From Cryobacterium sp. N22 (GTDB lineage: Bacteria > Actinomycetota > Actinomycetes > Actinomycetales > Microbacteriaceae): a DNA stretch of 54,352 nucleotides. This document shows positions 7,528-16,149 of this stretch, piece after piece. Every line of letters starts with the position of its first letter. The stretch's first letter is position 1. The stretch is taken from contig NZ_PJJP01000019.1 in the NCBI RefSeq assembly GCF_002929555.1, forward strand, positions 8,028 to 62,379, read 5' to 3'. The notes beneath the pieces are model-generated. The model made no database searches. It was not told where the DNA came from and worked only from the letters and a program-made list of their open reading frames with translations. Both the position numbers and the translations under genes were made by a program.

Positions 7528-8736
7528 CTAGGAGACCTGGATGCTGATCGGCTCGGTGTCGGGGATCGGGCCCGCGTCGCGGCCGCGCAGGTCGGGGTGC
7601 CAGCGACGGCCGAGCGCGGGGATGATCGTGCCGAGAGCGGCGAACCCGGCCGCCACGTAGATCGCCGACCCGGCGCCGGAGTGGTCGATGGCGAAGCCGG
7701 CCAGCGCGGAGCCGAGCGCGGCGCCGATGAGCTGGCCGGTGCCGATCCAGCCGTAGGCCTCGGCGGTGTCACTGAACTTGACGCTGGCCGAGACGATGCC
7801 GAACAGCACCGCGAACGACGGCGCGATGCCGATGCCGGCGACGAGCAGCGCGGCGGAGAGCCACCAGAAGTTGAGGAAGAGCCCCGCGATGGCCAGGCCG
7901 ATGGTGACGATGAGCATCCGGCTGGCCAGCGCCCACGGGCCGATCGGGAGGTGGCCGAGCGCGAGCCCGCCGATGAGCGAACCGATGGCGAAGATGCCCA
8001 GGACCCAGCCGGCGTTGGCGCTGCCGTGGCCGAAGACGGCGACCACCCCGGCCTCGACGGCCGCGCAGGCGGCCACGAGCATGAAGCCCACGACGGTGCT
8101 CAGCAGCACCTCGGGCTTCTTGAGCACCACACCGAGCTTGCGGCGGCTGCGGGGGATGCGCACCCGGCCCACCTCGGGCAGCGCCACGAACCAGATGCCG
8201 CCGGCGACGAGGAAGAACGCGGCGAGCAGGATGCCCGCGGTGCTGCTGACCTGGATGGCAACGAAGGTGGCGATGACCGGGCCGAGCACCCAGATGATCT
8301 CCTGCGCCGAGGCATCCAGGGAGAACAGCGGCGTGAGCTGGCGGGAGTTGACGACCTTGGGGTAGATGGTGCGCACGGCCGGCTGGACGGGCGGCATCGA
8401 CAGGCCGGCGATGAAGCCGACGACCATCAGGCCCGGGATCGGCAGCGGTACCAGCGCCATGACCACGATGGCTGCGGTGCACACGATCATGGTGACGATG
8501 AGCACCGGGCGCATGCCGAGCCGGCCCATCAGCCGGGAGGTGAGCGGGCCGGCGATGGCCTGGCCGATGCTCATGGCGGCCAGCACGAGGCCGGCGGCCG
8601 CGTACGAATCGAAGAGCGCTTCGATATGGATCAGGAACGCCAGCGAGAGCATCCCGAACGGGAATCGGGCGGTGAGCTGGGCTCCGATGAGTCGGGCAAC
8701 GCCCGGGGTTTTCAGAAGGGTCCAGTAGCTGCTCAC
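7528..8736 (-). CDS. MFS transporter
   Basis: The 402-residue protein is almost entirely hydrophobic with about 12 membrane segments and a basic central loop (RIPRSRRKLGVVLKK, about residues 195-210), the major facilitator layout. A motif-A-like LMGRLGMRPV follows the second segment. The substrate cannot be told; the even 12-helix form and small loops fit drug or metabolite efflux. The GTG start has TAGACT 8 nt upstream on the same strand and no clear ribosome binding site. Divergent to the sulfurtransferase gene. Confidence 0.85.
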   Translation of the reverse strand: MSSYWTLLKTPGVARLIGAQLTARFPFGMLSLAFLIHIEALFDSYAAAGLVLAAMSIGQAIAGPLTSRLMGRLGMRPVLIVTMIVCTAAIVVMALVPLPIPGLMVVGFIAGLSMPPVQPAVRTIYPKVVNSRQLTPLFSLDASAQEIIWVLGPVIATFVAIQVSSTAGILLAAFFLVAGGIWFVALPEVGRVRIPRSRRKLGVVLKKPEVLLSTVVGFMLVAACAAVEAGVVAVFGHGSANAGWVLGIFAIGSLIGGLALGHLPIGPWALASRMLIVTIGLAIAGLFLNFWWLSAALLVAGIGIAPSFAVLFGIVSASVKFSDTAEAYGWIGTGQLIGAALGSALAGFAIDHSGAGSAIYVAAGFAALGTIIPALGRRWHPDLRGRDAGPIPDTEPISIQVS

Positions 8737-8797
8737 AACCGTCTAGTCTATGGCCGGGGCGACACCCGAAGCGCAGGGGTCGGTCCACCCGCCCGGC

Positions 8798-8803
8798 TAA
8801 CGT
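8798..8803 (+). promoter_or_regulatory. putative leaderless -10 (TAACGT) of the sulfurtransferase gene
   Basis: TAACGT, then six bases (GAACGG), then the ATG at 8810. Confidence 0.5.
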
Positions 8804-8809
8804 GAACGG

Positions 8810-9709
8810 ATGCACACACTGATTTCGGCGGCCGATCTGGCCGCGCTCCTCGTTGTCGGCCCGGCTCCGCACATCCTCGACGTGCGGTGGAAGCTCGGCG
8901 GCCCTCCCGGCCGCGCCGAGTTCCGCCGTGGGCACCTGCCCGGAGCCGTGTACGTGGACCTCGACTCCGAGCTGGCGGGGCACGGCGAACCGGCCGACGG
9001 ACGGCATCCGCTGCCCGCACCGGTCGACCTGCAGGCCGCCGCCCGCCGCTGGGGCCTGAACGACGGTGACACCGTCGTGGTCTACGACGACCTGGGCAAC
9101 ATGTCGGCCGCCCGCGCCTGGTGGCTGTTGCGGCACGCCGGGGTGCGCGACGTGCGGCTGCTCGACGGCGGCCTCGCCGCCTGGCGCGCCGCCGGACTGC
9201 CGGTGGTGGCGGGCGAGGAGCCGGTGCCGACCGGTTCGGTCTCCCTGACCCTCGGCGCCCTACCCGTGCTCGACGCGGATGCCGCGGCCGCGCTCGCGCA
9301 GGACGGCGTGCTGCTCGACGCCCGTGCCGCCGAACGCTACCGGGGTGACATCGAACCGATCGACCCGCGTGCCGGCCACATCCCTGGTGCGGTGAGTGCT
9401 CCGACGGGCGGCAACCTGGATGCCGAGGGACGGTTCCTGCCGGCGGCGGTGCTGCGGGCTCGGTTCGAGGCCCTCGGGGTGCGGGGCCAGATGGCCGCCG
9501 GGACGCACGGGGCCGGTTTCGACGTGGGCGTGTACTGCGGCTCCGGAGTGACGGCCGCGCACGAGGCCGTGGCACTCAGCCTGGCGGGCTTCACTCCGGC
9601 GCTCTACCCCGGCTCCTGGTCGCAGTGGTCGAACCTGCCCGAGCGGCCGGTCGCGACCGGCGACGCCCCGGGCGACGAGCCCGGGCACGCGCCCGGCGGG
9701 GAGCGCTGA
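8810..9709 (+). CDS. sulfurtransferase, 3-mercaptopyruvate type
   Basis: The 299-residue protein has two rhodanese domains (about residues 1-130 and 155-290). The C-terminal domain carries the active loop CGSGVTA with Cys243. That loop is the form seen in SseA-type 3-mercaptopyruvate sulfurtransferases rather than thiosulfate sulfurtransferases. The first domain has VVYDDLGNMSAARAWWLLR and lacks the Cys, as usual. It would move sulfane sulfur from mercaptopyruvate to an acceptor in the cytosol. The gene stands alone with its own leaderless-type promoter. The tail after residue 280 is a short acidic Gly/Pro extension. Confidence 0.88.
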   Translation: MHTLISAADLAALLVVGPAPHILDVRWKLGGPPGRAEFRRGHLPGAVYVDLDSELAGHGEPADGRHPLPAPVDLQAAARRWGLNDGDTVVVYDDLGNMSAARAWWLLRHAGVRDVRLLDGGLAAWRAAGLPVVAGEEPVPTGSVSLTLGALPVLDADAAAALAQDGVLLDARAAERYRGDIEPIDPRAGHIPGAVSAPTGGNLDAEGRFLPAAVLRARFEALGVRGQMAAGTHGAGFDVGVYCGSGVTAAHEAVALSLAGFTPALYPGSWSQWSNLPERPVATGDAPGDEPGHAPGGER

Positions 9710-9749
9710 CCCCGGTCGCAGTGGATGCGCATCCGTGGTGGCGCAGGTA

Positions 9750-9852
9750 CGTGCTCGCGGCGCAGGTTAGTGCTCGTGGCGCAGCATATGTGACGCATTA
9801 ACCTGCGCCGCGAGCACGAAAGTGCGCCGCGAGCACGAGGGTGCGCCGCGAG
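9750..9852 (+). repeat. palindromic repeat cluster E at a convergent junction
   Basis: Two perfect 20-bp inverted arms (9750-9769 and 9799-9818; arm CGTGCTCGCGGCGCAGGTTA) enclose 29 bp. Further partial copies of the GCGCCGCGAGCAC unit follow at 9824-9836 and 9843-9852, and an inverted imperfect copy lies inside the loop. The cluster fills the space between the convergent sulfurtransferase and PhzF-like genes and may serve as a terminator. Confidence 0.75.
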
Positions 9853-9853
9853 G

Positions 9854-10720
9854 CTAGGCGATGTGGACCGCCGTGCCGCTCACCACGATGCCGCCGGTGC
9901 GGGGCACGTCCACGAGCAGCAGGCTCGGCCGGCCCACGTGCCGGCCCTGGCGGATGACCACCCGCACCGGCGGTGCCACCAACCCGAGCTCGCGCAGGTA
10001 ACCGCCCACCGAGGCCGCGGCCGAGCCGGTGGCCGGGTCTTCGCTGAGGGTGCCGACCGGGAACAGGTTGCGCGCCTCGAACTCGTTAGGGCCCCGCACC
10101 GTCAGGGTGGTGACGGTGCCCGCCCAGCCCTGGGCATCCATCAGCGCGCGCATGGCCGCCGGGTCGAACGTGAAGGCGTCGAACTCGGCGGCGCCGGCGA
10201 AGACCAGCACCGGATGCCAGTTGCCGGCGAAGGCCAGCCGGGGCGGGTAGTCGGGGTGCAGCGACCCGGCCGAGGCGCCGAGCAGAGCGAGCAGGGCGCT
10301 GAGCACCTCTGGCGCGATGGCGCGCACCTCGGGGGCGACGCTGGTGAACGACGCGGTCAGGCCGGCATCCGTGCTGCGGGTCTCGATCGTGATCGCGCCG
10401 ACGCTGGTGTCGAAGGTGAGGGTGCCGGCGCCGTCGCGGCCGGCCAGCGCCACCGCCGTGGCGACGGTGGCGTGCCCGCAGAACGGCACCTCGGCGACGG
10501 GGGAGAAGTACCGCAGCCGGCTGCGCCGTGGGTCGCCGTCGACGATCGGCACCGTCACGAACGCGGTCTCGGCGTAGCCGACCTTCGCCGCGATGGCCTG
10601 CATCGCGGCGTCGTCGAGGCCGCTGGCGTCGAGGACGATGCCGGCGGGGTTGCCCCCGGCGGAGGCATCGGCGAGGTCGGGGTCGGTAAAGGCGGCGAAA
10701 CGCAGCACGGGCACGGTCAT
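9854..10720 (-). CDS. PhzF family isomerase/epimerase
   Basis: This 288-residue protein has the PhzF (diaminopimelate epimerase-like) fold in two mirror halves. The N-terminal half has GGNPAGIVLDA and ETAFVTV, and the second half has FPVGTLSEDPATGSAAASVGGYL, the typical EDPATGSA signature. PhzF relatives isomerise or epimerise small acids without cofactors; no phenazine genes are near, so the substrate is unknown. The start at 10720 places MTVPVLRFAAF, the usual family N-terminus, first. An upstream in-frame start exists but adds 30 unrelated residues. Confidence 0.85.
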   Translation of the reverse strand: MTVPVLRFAAFTDPDLADASAGGNPAGIVLDASGLDDAAMQAIAAKVGYAETAFVTVPIVDGDPRRSRLRYFSPVAEVPFCGHATVATAVALAGRDGAGTLTFDTSVGAITIETRSTDAGLTASFTSVAPEVRAIAPEVLSALLALLGASAGSLHPDYPPRLAFAGNWHPVLVFAGAAEFDAFTFDPAAMRALMDAQGWAGTVTTLTVRGPNEFEARNLFPVGTLSEDPATGSAAASVGGYLRELGLVAPPVRVVIRQGRHVGRPSLLLVDVPRTGGIVVSGTAVHIA

Positions 10721-10838
10721 GGCCCCATGCTGCCAGCACCGGCGCGCATCCCGGTGCGGCGAACCCGAAAACGGCCGTACGAGGTGCAGCGACCCGAAAG
10801 GCGCGGTCATGGTGCTGGTTCGGGCGGGGCTGTCATAC

Positions 10839-10857
10839 TTAGGTAATGCTTACCTCA
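10839..10857 (+). promoter_or_regulatory. iron box (DtxR/IdeR/DmdR-type operator) over the start codon of the first FecCD gene
   Basis: TTAGGTAATGCTTACCTCA agrees at 15 of 19 positions with the actinobacterial consensus TTAGGTTAGGCTAACCTAA. It contains the ATG at 10846. A -10-like CATACT (10834-10839) ends six bases before that ATG, so the operator covers the predicted start of transcription. Iron-loaded repressor bound here should block expression. Confidence 0.8.
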
Positions 10858-11961
10858 GCACAGCCGGGCACGACGGGCGCGCCTGCCCGCGGCACCGGTC
10901 TGCCCGCGACAGCCGCACCCGGCGCCCCCGCGCCCGGCACCGGCCTGGACGCCGTGCGGGTTCCGCGCCGCCGCCAGCTTGCCGGGCTGGGGATCGCCGT
11001 GCTCCTGTTGGCGCTCGCCGTGGCCGCGTCGCTCGTGGTGGGCAGCCGGTCGATCCCGCTGGGCACCGTGCTCGAGGCGCTGGTGCGCCCCGACCTCGGC
11101 GTCACCGACCACACCGTGGTGCTCGACCTGCGGGTGCCGCGCACCGCCATGGGCCTGCTCGCCGGCCTCGCGCTGGGCCTGGCCGGCGCCCTGATGCAAG
11201 GCATCACCCGCAATCCGCTCGCCGATCCCGGACTGCTCGGCGTCAACGCCGGCGCCTCCCTCTTCGTCGTCGCCGGCATCGCCTGGTTCGGGGTCACCTC
11301 GGCGCTCGGCTACGTCTGGTTCGCCTTCGCCGGCGCGTTCGTGGCCGCCGTGATCGTCTACGTGGTCGGCTCCCTCGGCCGCGAGGGCGCCACCCCGGTG
11401 AAGCTGGCCCTGGCCGGCACCGCGCTCACCGCCTCGCTCACCTCGCTGATCACCATCGTGCTGCTCAGCGACTCGGCCGCCTTCGACAAGTACCGGTTCT
11501 GGTCGGCCGGCTCCCTCGTGGCCCGCGACCTCGACTCCACCCTGCAGCTGGCCCCGTTCGTCGGCGTCGGCGTGCTGCTGTGCCTCGTGGCCGGGCGGAT
11601 GCTCAACGCGCTCGCCCTGGGCGACGACCTGGCCCGTGGGCTCGGCCAGAACCTCGTCGCGGCCCGCATCGTCTGCGCCGTCGCCGTGGTGCTGCTGTGC
11701 GGCTCCGCCACCGCCATGGCCGGACCGATCGTGTTCGTGGGCCTGGCCGTGCCGCACATCGCCCGCCGCTTCACCGGCCCGGACTACCGCTGGATCCTGC
11801 TCTACTCCGCGGTGCTCGGCCCCGTGCTGCTGCTGGCCGCCGACGTGCTCGGCCGGGTCATCGCCCGGCCCGGCGAGATCGAGGCCGGCCTGGTGGTCGC
11901 GTTCCTCGGCGCCCCGATGCTCATCGCCCTGGTGCGCCGCGTGAAGCTGGCCGGCCTGTGA
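10846..11961 (+). CDS. iron-siderophore ABC transporter permease (FecCD family)
   Basis: The 371-residue protein has about nine or ten membrane segments and the FecCD motifs RVPRTAMGLLAGLALGLAGALMQGITRNPLADPGLLGVNAGAS (consensus region around residues 98-140) and GPIVFVGLAVPHIARR, the loop that contacts the ATPase. A Pro/Ala/Gly-rich cytoplasmic tail of about 40 residues precedes the first segment. It forms one half of the membrane channel for ferric siderophores, with the following gene as the other half. The start codon lies within an iron box and no Shine-Dalgarno sequence is seen, so the message is probably leaderless. It overlaps the next gene by 4 nt. Confidence 0.9.
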   Translation: MLTSAQPGTTGAPARGTGLPATAAPGAPAPGTGLDAVRVPRRRQLAGLGIAVLLLALAVAASLVVGSRSIPLGTVLEALVRPDLGVTDHTVVLDLRVPRTAMGLLAGLALGLAGALMQGITRNPLADPGLLGVNAGASLFVVAGIAWFGVTSALGYVWFAFAGAFVAAVIVYVVGSLGREGATPVKLALAGTALTASLTSLITIVLLSDSAAFDKYRFWSAGSLVARDLDSTLQLAPFVGVGVLLCLVAGRMLNALALGDDLARGLGQNLVAARIVCAVAVVLLCGSATAMAGPIVFVGLAVPHIARRFTGPDYRWILLYSAVLGPVLLLAADVLGRVIARPGEIEAGLVVAFLGAPMLIALVRRVKLAGL

Positions 11962-13025
11962 GCGCCGCCGTGACGACATCCACCCGGGCCGTGGCGGATG
12001 CCGCCCCGCTCGCCCTGGCTCGCACCCTGCGGCACCGCCGGGAACGCCGCATCGTGCTCGTGCTGGCCGCGCTGGTGCTGCTCGTCGCCGCGCTGAGCCT
12101 GATGGTGGGCGCATACAACCTCAGCGTGCCCGACCTGCTGCGCACCCTGGTGGGCCAGGGGTCCAGCAGCGAGAACTTCATAGTCTTCAAGCTGCGGCTG
12201 CCGCGGCTGACCCTGGCGATCCTCGTCGGCGTGGCCTTCGCGGTCTCCGGCGCGCTGTTCCAGACCGTGTTGCGCAACCCCCTGGCCAGCCCCGACATCA
12301 TCGGCGTCACCGGCGGCGCCAGCGCCGCGGCCGTGTTCGGCCTGCTCGTGCTGGGCCTCGGCAGCGTCGCCACCTCGTTCATGGCCTTCGCCGGCGCCAT
12401 GGTCGTGGCCACCGCCATCTACCTGCTCGCGTGGCGCGGCGGCGTGGTCGGCTACCGGTTCGTGCTCATCGGCGTGGGCGTCGCGTTCATGGTGCAGGGC
12501 CTGCTCGGCTACCTGCTCTCCCGCGCCGACCTGCGCAACGCGCAGGACGCCCTCACCTGGCTGGTCGGCAGCGTCAGCGGCGCCCGCTGGCCCGAGATCG
12601 CGGTGCTCGCCGGGTTCCTGGCGGTGCTGCTGCCGGCCATCGGGGTGCTCGCCGGGCGGATGCGGATGCTGCAGTTGGGCGACGACACCGCGAGCAGCCT
12701 CGGCGTGCACGCCGAACGCTCCCGGCTGGCGCTGCTCGTGGCGGCCGTGGCCCTCGCGGCCCTCGCCACGGCGTTCGTGGGCCCGCTCGCGTTCATCGCC
12801 TTCGTCTCCGCGCCCATCGCCCGGCGCCTCGTGGGCACCGGCAGCCTGGCCCTGCTGCCGGCCGCCCTGATCGGCGTGCTGATCACCACGGTCGCGGACT
12901 TCACCGCCCAGCACCTGCTGCCGGGCTCACTCGAACTGCCGGCCGGCATCATCACCGGCGCGATCGGCGCCCCCTACTTGCTCTGGTTGCTCGCCACCCA
13001 GAACCGAATCGGAAAGGGAGCCTGA
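11958..13025 (+). CDS. iron-siderophore ABC transporter permease (FecCD family), second subunit
   Basis: This 355-residue FecCD permease begins at a GTG that overlaps the previous stop (GTGA). It has the family motifs RLPRLTLAILVGVAFAVSGALFQ, NPLASPDIIGVTGGAS and GPLAFIAFVSAPIARR. About nine or ten membrane segments are visible. It should pair with the product of 10846 to form a heterodimeric channel for ferric siderophores. Translation is likely coupled to the upstream gene, and its own stop overlaps the ATPase start (TGATG). Confidence 0.9.
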   Translation: MSAAVTTSTRAVADAAPLALARTLRHRRERRIVLVLAALVLLVAALSLMVGAYNLSVPDLLRTLVGQGSSSENFIVFKLRLPRLTLAILVGVAFAVSGALFQTVLRNPLASPDIIGVTGGASAAAVFGLLVLGLGSVATSFMAFAGAMVVATAIYLLAWRGGVVGYRFVLIGVGVAFMVQGLLGYLLSRADLRNAQDALTWLVGSVSGARWPEIAVLAGFLAVLLPAIGVLAGRMRMLQLGDDTASSLGVHAERSRLALLVAAVALAALATAFVGPLAFIAFVSAPIARRLVGTGSLALLPAALIGVLITTVADFTAQHLLPGSLELPAGIITGAIGAPYLLWLLATQNRIGKGA

Positions 13026-13903
13026 TGCCCCAGCCCACCGGACAGACCACCGCCCAGCCCACCGAAAAGCCCGTCGGCCAGACCGCCGTCGCGCCCGCCG
13101 CATCCGCCCGCCACGCCCTCACCGCCACCGGCCTCAGCCTCGGTTACGACGGCACCCGCATCGTCGACAACCTCGACCTCGCCATCGAACCCGGCGCGAT
13201 CACCGTGATCGTCGGCGCCAACGCGTCAGGCAAGTCCACCCTGCTGCGCGGCCTCGCCCGGCTGCTGCCGCCGCAGGCCGGCACGGTCACCCTCGACGGC
13301 CGGAACATCGCCGGCCTGCCCAGCCGTCAGGTCGCCACCATCGTGGGCCTGCTGCCGCAACAGCCCATCGCGCCCGAGGGCATCGGCGTGGCCGACCTCG
13401 TCGGACGCGGCCGGTACCCGCACCAGGGCTGGTTCCGGCACTGGTCGAGCACCGACGACGCCATCGTCGCCGAGGCCATGGCCGCCACCCAGACCCTGGA
13501 GCTGGCCTCCCGGCGCATGGAAGAGCTCTCCGGCGGCCAGCGTCAACGCGTCTGGATCGCCATGGCCCTCGCACAGAAGCCCGACATCCTGCTGCTGGAC
13601 GAACCCACCACCTTCCTCGACGTCACCCACCAGGTGGAGGTGCTCGACCTGCTCCACGAGCTCAACCACGAGCAGGGCACCACGGTGGTGATGGTGCTGC
13701 ACGACCTCAACCTGGCCGCCCGCTACGCCGACAGGCTCGTCGTCATGCGCCAGGGCAGGATCATCGCCGAAGGGCCCCCGGCCCAGGTGCTCACCGAAGC
13801 CGTCGTGCTCGACGCCTTCGGGCTCACCGCGCGCATCATCGCCGACCCGGTCTGCGGCTCCCCGCTGGTCGTGCCGATCGGACGCTTCCACGGGACCGCC
13901 TGA
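13025..13903 (+). CDS. iron-siderophore ABC transporter ATP-binding protein (FepC-like)
   Basis: The 292-residue ATPase has Walker A GANASGKST (residues 64-72), Q-loop LLPQQP, signature LSGGQRQR (168-175) and Walker B ILLLDEPTTFLD. The H-loop is in VMVLHDLNLAARYADR. The FepC/FhuC-type sequence and position after two FecCD permeases show that it energises ferric-siderophore uptake. An N-terminal extension of about 30 Pro/Thr/Gln-rich residues precedes the fold. The ATG overlaps the upstream stop by 1 nt. The binding-protein gene follows after 69 nt behind its own iron box. Confidence 0.92.
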   Translation: MPQPTGQTTAQPTEKPVGQTAVAPAASARHALTATGLSLGYDGTRIVDNLDLAIEPGAITVIVGANASGKSTLLRGLARLLPPQAGTVTLDGRNIAGLPSRQVATIVGLLPQQPIAPEGIGVADLVGRGRYPHQGWFRHWSSTDDAIVAEAMAATQTLELASRRMEELSGGQRQRVWIAMALAQKPDILLLDEPTTFLDVTHQVEVLDLLHELNHEQGTTVVMVLHDLNLAARYADRLVVMRQGRIIAEGPPAQVLTEAVVLDAFGLTARIIADPVCGSPLVVPIGRFHGTA

Positions 13904-13908
13904 CCCGC

Positions 13909-13931
13909 TATATTAGGTGAGGCTACCCTAA
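13909..13931 (+). promoter_or_regulatory. iron box and -10 of the siderophore-binding protein gene
   Basis: TTAGGTGAGGCTACCCTAA (13913-13931) matches the iron-box consensus at 17 of 19 positions. A TATATT (13909-13914) that could be a -10 hexamer overlaps its left end. This gives the binding-protein gene its own iron-repressed promoter inside the cluster. Confidence 0.82.
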
Positions 13932-13972
13932 ACGCTGGTAGTCCTTCCCCCCTTTTAGAACCGGAGTTACCT

Positions 13973-14998
13973 GTGTCCAGACGTCTGACCACCGTGCTCG
14001 CCGCCACCGCGGCCATCGCCGCCCTCACGCTCAGCGGATGCTCCGCCTCCGACTCCGGCAGCGACGACACGGATGCCGCGACCGGTGGCGCGTTCCCCGT
14101 CACCATCGAGCACGCCTTCGGTGAGACCACCATCGACGCCGAGCCCACCCGCGTGGCTACCTGGGGCTGGGGCAGCGCCGACGACGCCATCGCCCTGGGC
14201 GTCGTGCCCGTCGCCATCCCCTTCCAGGCCTACGGCGGCGACGAGAACGGTGTGCTGCCGTGGATCGCCGAAGCCCTGGACGAGCAGGGCGCAGACCTGC
14301 CCACCGTGCTCTCCGACTCCACCGAACCCCCTTACGAGGAGATCGCGGCCGCCGCGCCCGACGTGATCCTCGCCGCATACTCCGGCCTGACCGAGGAACA
14401 GTACGAGCTGCTCAGCGAGATCGCCCCCGTCGTGGCCTACCCCGACGAGCCCTGGTCCACCGACTGGCGCGAGCTGATCGAGATCACCGGCACGGCCCTG
14501 GGCAAGTCCGACGAGGCGACCACCCTGCTCGGCGACATCGACGACACGATCGCCGAGAAGGCCGCGGCGCATCCGGAGTTCGAGGGCAAGACCGTGGCCC
14601 TCACCTCCGACAGTGCCGGCGTGTTCTACGTCTACACGGATGCCGACCCGCGCGTGACCTTCGCCACCGAGCTCGGCTTCGAGAGCGCCCCGAGCGTCGC
14701 CGAGCTGGCCAACGGCGAGTCCGACTTCTTCTACACGATCAGCTACGAGCAGCTCGACAAGCTCACCAGCGACGTGATCGTCAACTTTGCCCCCACCCAG
14801 GAGGAATCCGACGCGTTCCTGACCGCCGGCTACGCGCAGGTCATGCCGCAGGTGCAGAACAATGCAGTGGCGTCCCCGGTCGGCGCTGCCTTCGTCGCCT
14901 CGGTCTCCCCGCCCACCGGCCTGTCGCTGACCTGGGGCATCGACGACTACGTCAAGCAGCTCTCGGTCGCCGCGCTGGCGGCCGACGCCGCGAAGTAA
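13973..14998 (+). CDS. iron-siderophore ABC transporter substrate-binding lipoprotein
   Basis: The 341-residue protein has a signal peptide and lipobox LSGC (Cys23), then an acidic Ser/Asp linker, then a two-lobed Fe-siderophore binding domain of the FepB/FhuD class (HAFGETTIDAEPTRVATWGWG near the start, and AAAPDVILAAYSGLTEEQYELLSEIAP). It would capture a ferric siderophore outside the membrane and deliver it to the two FecCD permeases. The GTG start has GGAG 7-8 nt upstream. It is transcribed from an iron-box promoter but lies in line with the permease-ATPase genes. Confidence 0.9.
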   Translation: MSRRLTTVLAATAAIAALTLSGCSASDSGSDDTDAATGGAFPVTIEHAFGETTIDAEPTRVATWGWGSADDAIALGVVPVAIPFQAYGGDENGVLPWIAEALDEQGADLPTVLSDSTEPPYEEIAAAAPDVILAAYSGLTEEQYELLSEIAPVVAYPDEPWSTDWRELIEITGTALGKSDEATTLLGDIDDTIAEKAAAHPEFEGKTVALTSDSAGVFYVYTDADPRVTFATELGFESAPSVAELANGESDFFYTISYEQLDKLTSDVIVNFAPTQEESDAFLTAGYAQVMPQVQNNAVASPVGAAFVASVSPPTGLSLTWGIDDYVKQLSVAALAADAAK

Positions 14999-15052
14999 TC
15001 GCGGCCGGGAGCGGGGGCTGCCTGAGCACGGTAACCTTGGTATGCCTCCGTT

Positions 15053-15192
15053 CCGACTGGTTCCGAAGCCGATATCGTACGAGCCGTACCCCAGCGCAGG
15101 GGTGTTTCAGGCTCACGCCGGTCGTACCATCCACGGACCGCTCAGTCGACTCGATCCTTTGAGGCATCGAGATCCATAAAAAAGGTTGTGCC
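15053..15192 (+). promoter_or_regulatory. duplicated leader/promoter region, copy 1
   Basis: This region matches 16150-16277 base by base over long stretches: the shared blocks include CCGATATCG, GCAGGGGTGT, AGGCTCAC, GTCGTACC and a common AAGGTYGTGCC just before the ATG. In this copy the presumed -10 reads CAGGCT, against TAGGCT in copy 2. Conserved noncoding DNA in front of both paralogous genes suggests a shared regulator. Confidence 0.65.
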
Positions 15193-16089
15193 ATGCGCGC
15201 TAGATACGTATTCCCCGCTCTCGCTGCCGTGGCGGCGCTGCTGCTCACCGGATGCGTGGACAACTCGACTCCGGCGGAGTCAGGAGTGCCAGGGAGCAGC
15301 GCCGCTGCGATCACGAAAGACGACGCGGCAGCGGCGCTGGTCCCGGCCGAGGTGGCCGATCGTGGCACCCTGATCATCGGAACCGAACCGACCTACGCGC
15401 CGAACGAGTTCAAGAACGAGGCCGGCGAGCCGATCGGCTGGGACATCGAGCTGGCCGCCGGCGTCGCCGCCAAGCTCGGCCTGATGCCGAAGTTCCAGGT
15501 CGCGAAGTTCGACAACATCATCCCGAGCGTGGCCGGCGGCAAGGCCGACATCGGGGCATCCTCGTTCACCTACACCCCGGAGCGGGCGGAGCAGGTCGAC
15601 TTCGTCAACTACTACAACGCCGGCATCCAGTGGGCGTCGGCGACGGGCACTGACGTCGACCCCGACAACGCGTGCGGCCTGAAGGTGGCCGTGCAGACCG
15701 CCACCTTCGAGGACACCGATGAGGTGCCCGCCAAGAGCGAGGCCTGCGTGGCCGCCGGCAAGTCGCCGATCAACAAGCTGAAGTTCGACACCCAGGCCGA
15801 CGTGGCCAACGCGGTTGTGCTCGGCCAGGCCGACGCACTCAGCGCCGACTCCCCGGTGTCGCTGTACGCGATCGCCCAGACCGGCGATAAATTGCAGCCG
15901 GCCGGCGAGACTTTCGATGAGGCCCCGTACGGCATGGTCGTCGCCAGGGGTTCCGAACTCACCGCCGCCGTGCAGGCCGCCCTGCAGTCGATGGTGGATG
16001 ACGGCAGCTACACGACCATCCTCGATGCCTGGGGTGTCACGGACGGTGGCGTGGTCGAGATCATGATCAACGCAGCCGCGAACGGCTGA
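15193..16089 (+). CDS. amino-acid ABC transporter substrate-binding lipoprotein, paralogue 1
   Basis: The 298-residue protein is a solute-binding protein of family 3. It has a signal peptide with lipobox LTGC (Cys21), GTLIIGTEPTYAPNEF at the start of lobe 1, GWDIELAAGVAAKLGL, and FDNIIPSVAGGKADIGASSFTYTPERAEQVDF. Such proteins bind polar or cationic amino acids. It is a close paralogue of the next gene with the same length and only scattered changes. It has its own leader and lies 188 nt before the second copy; it may feed the same permease with a different ligand range. Confidence 0.9.
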   Translation: MRARYVFPALAAVAALLLTGCVDNSTPAESGVPGSSAAAITKDDAAAALVPAEVADRGTLIIGTEPTYAPNEFKNEAGEPIGWDIELAAGVAAKLGLMPKFQVAKFDNIIPSVAGGKADIGASSFTYTPERAEQVDFVNYYNAGIQWASATGTDVDPDNACGLKVAVQTATFEDTDEVPAKSEACVAAGKSPINKLKFDTQADVANAVVLGQADALSADSPVSLYAIAQTGDKLQPAGETFDEAPYGMVVARGSELTAAVQAALQSMVDDGSYTTILDAWGVTDGGVVEIMINAAANG

Positions 16090-16149
16090 CCCCAGGGGCA
16101 TCGGCGACTACATCGCGGAACCCGCTAGCCTTGGCGGGCGTCGTTTGGG

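Noticed and set aside
9854..10720. Phenazine biosynthesis cluster
   Set aside because: Only a PhzF-fold protein is present. The family is widespread outside phenazine producers and no phzA-E or phzG homologue lies nearby.
10593..11957. N-terminal extension of the second FecCD permease frame
   Set aside because: It is out of frame across the first permease gene, and is Arg/Pro-rich shadow sequence. The GTG at 11958 overlapping the upstream stop is the coupled start.
15053..15192. Iron box before the first amino-acid binding protein
   Set aside because: AGGCTCAC resembles half an iron box, but the other half is missing and the conserved block in both copies does not form the 19-bp palindrome.
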